DNA from: Trichobilharzia regenti
Taxonomy: Eukaryota > Platyhelminthes > Trematoda > Strigeidida > Schistosomatidae
NCBI GenBank assembly: GCA_944472135.2
Contig: OX235266.1
Location: 19,300,186 to 19,364,185 of the forward strand
Length of the DNA: 64,000 bases
Direction: 5' to 3'
Positions 63,910 to 64,000 of the stretch are shown here, piece after piece. Made by a program: the position numbers and the translations under genes. Each line of letters starts with the position of its first letter. Within the stretch, counting starts at the first letter, position 1. A model generated the notes under the pieces. That model was not told the origin of the DNA and did not search any database. It saw only the letters and a list, made by a program, of their open reading frames with translations.

Positions 63910-64000
63910 TTAAGTCCATTGTAAGTTTAGTGATTGAACGAACCTCTTCTGTATGCAGAGTTCAGGGCTTAGCAAGTGAATCGCCATTGCTTCTGCAGTT
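63910..64000 (-). CDS. PLE family A, unit 7, C-terminal end (runs off window)
   Basis: The last 30 or so codons of the ORF (ending SLNLQWT and TAA at 63,910-63,912). Its 3' spacer is cut to about 40 bases at the junction with unit 6. The rest lies beyond the window. Confidence 0.85.
   Translation of the reverse strand, partial: TAEAMAIHLLSPELCIQKRFVQSLNLQWT

Larger units (their letters stand above)
47046..64000 (-). mobile_element. tandem array of Penelope-like element, family A (period 2,985 bp)
   Basis: Head-to-tail units on the minus strand. Each has a 2,427-nt ORF (808 codons plus stop) and a 558-nt spacer, giving a constant period of 2,985 bp. The ORF starts fall at 50,053, 53,038, 56,023, 59,008 and 61,993. 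The five full ORFs translate identically, and I noticed no nucleotide differences among these units by eye. At left the array ends 23-24 bases into the next ORF (47,046-47,068). At right a truncated sixth copy joins a seventh at 63,870. It may be a true recent amplification or partly an assembly product. Confidence 0.9.

Noticed and set aside
47046..64000. CRISPR-like or satellite interpretation of the regular repeat
   Set aside because: The period is 2,985 bp and each unit encodes a complete retroelement protein, so it is a tandem transposon array.

Overview
This window looks like nuclear DNA of a flatworm, most likely a blood fluke (Schistosoma or a close relative). That assignment is inferred from content, not from a database match. 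The DNA is AT-rich and holds one protein-coding gene with short exons and kilobase-scale introns. The introns are packed with decayed RTE-type LINEs, tRNA-headed SINEs, repeats carrying hammerhead-ribozyme-like motifs of the schistosome Sm-alpha style, and several families of Penelope-like elements (PLEs). There is no operon structure, no bacterial-type regulation and no CRISPR.

Region 1 (1-9,097): intergenic or upstream DNA made of repeat relics. These are two plus-strand RTE 3' ends (1-560 and 4,720-5,405), a minus-strand RTE copy split by a SINE (7,265-8,345), SINE copies, and a repeat that recurs at 16.2 kb. I see no convincing gene here.

Region 2 (9,098-39,696, plus strand): a prominin (CD133-like) pentaspan membrane protein gene. 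I can trace ten exons. The five membrane segments, two large N-glycosylated extracellular loops and the paired cysteines before TM5 follow the family plan, at about 1,100 residues. Splice phases agree at every junction except around two exons (17,822-18,099 and 27,829-27,941). Each of these is one base short of what its neighbours require, which means either consensus errors or a broken allele. The TM1-TM2 cytosolic loop is about 144 residues and Asn/Ser-rich, far longer than in vertebrate prominins. No signal peptide is visible, so a 5' exon may be missing. The introns hold PLE, RTE and SINE debris, a degenerate telomere-like hexamer tract (10.5 kb) and an inverted pair of hammerhead-like repeats (26.7-27.1 kb).

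Region 3 (39,697-44,160): RTE and PLE relics.

Region 4 (44,164-47,048, minus strand): a nearly complete but frameshifted PLE (family B). It is flanked by 294-bp direct repeats (pseudo-LTRs) and encodes a reverse transcriptase (RT) followed by a GIY-YIG endonuclease.

Region 5 (47,046-64,000, minus strand): a head-to-tail tandem array of a second PLE (family A) with a period of exactly 2,985 bp. It contains five units with identical intact 808-residue RT plus GIY-YIG ORFs. A sixth, 5'-truncated unit carries two substitutions, and a seventh unit runs off the window. The array is fused to family B across a 3-bp TTG overlap. This array is the most striking structure in the window. Other PLE fragments lie at 10.9-11.7, 11.7-12.2, 14.9-15.9, 35.4-36.2 and 42.3-43.1 kb, so at least four PLE lineages have inserted here.
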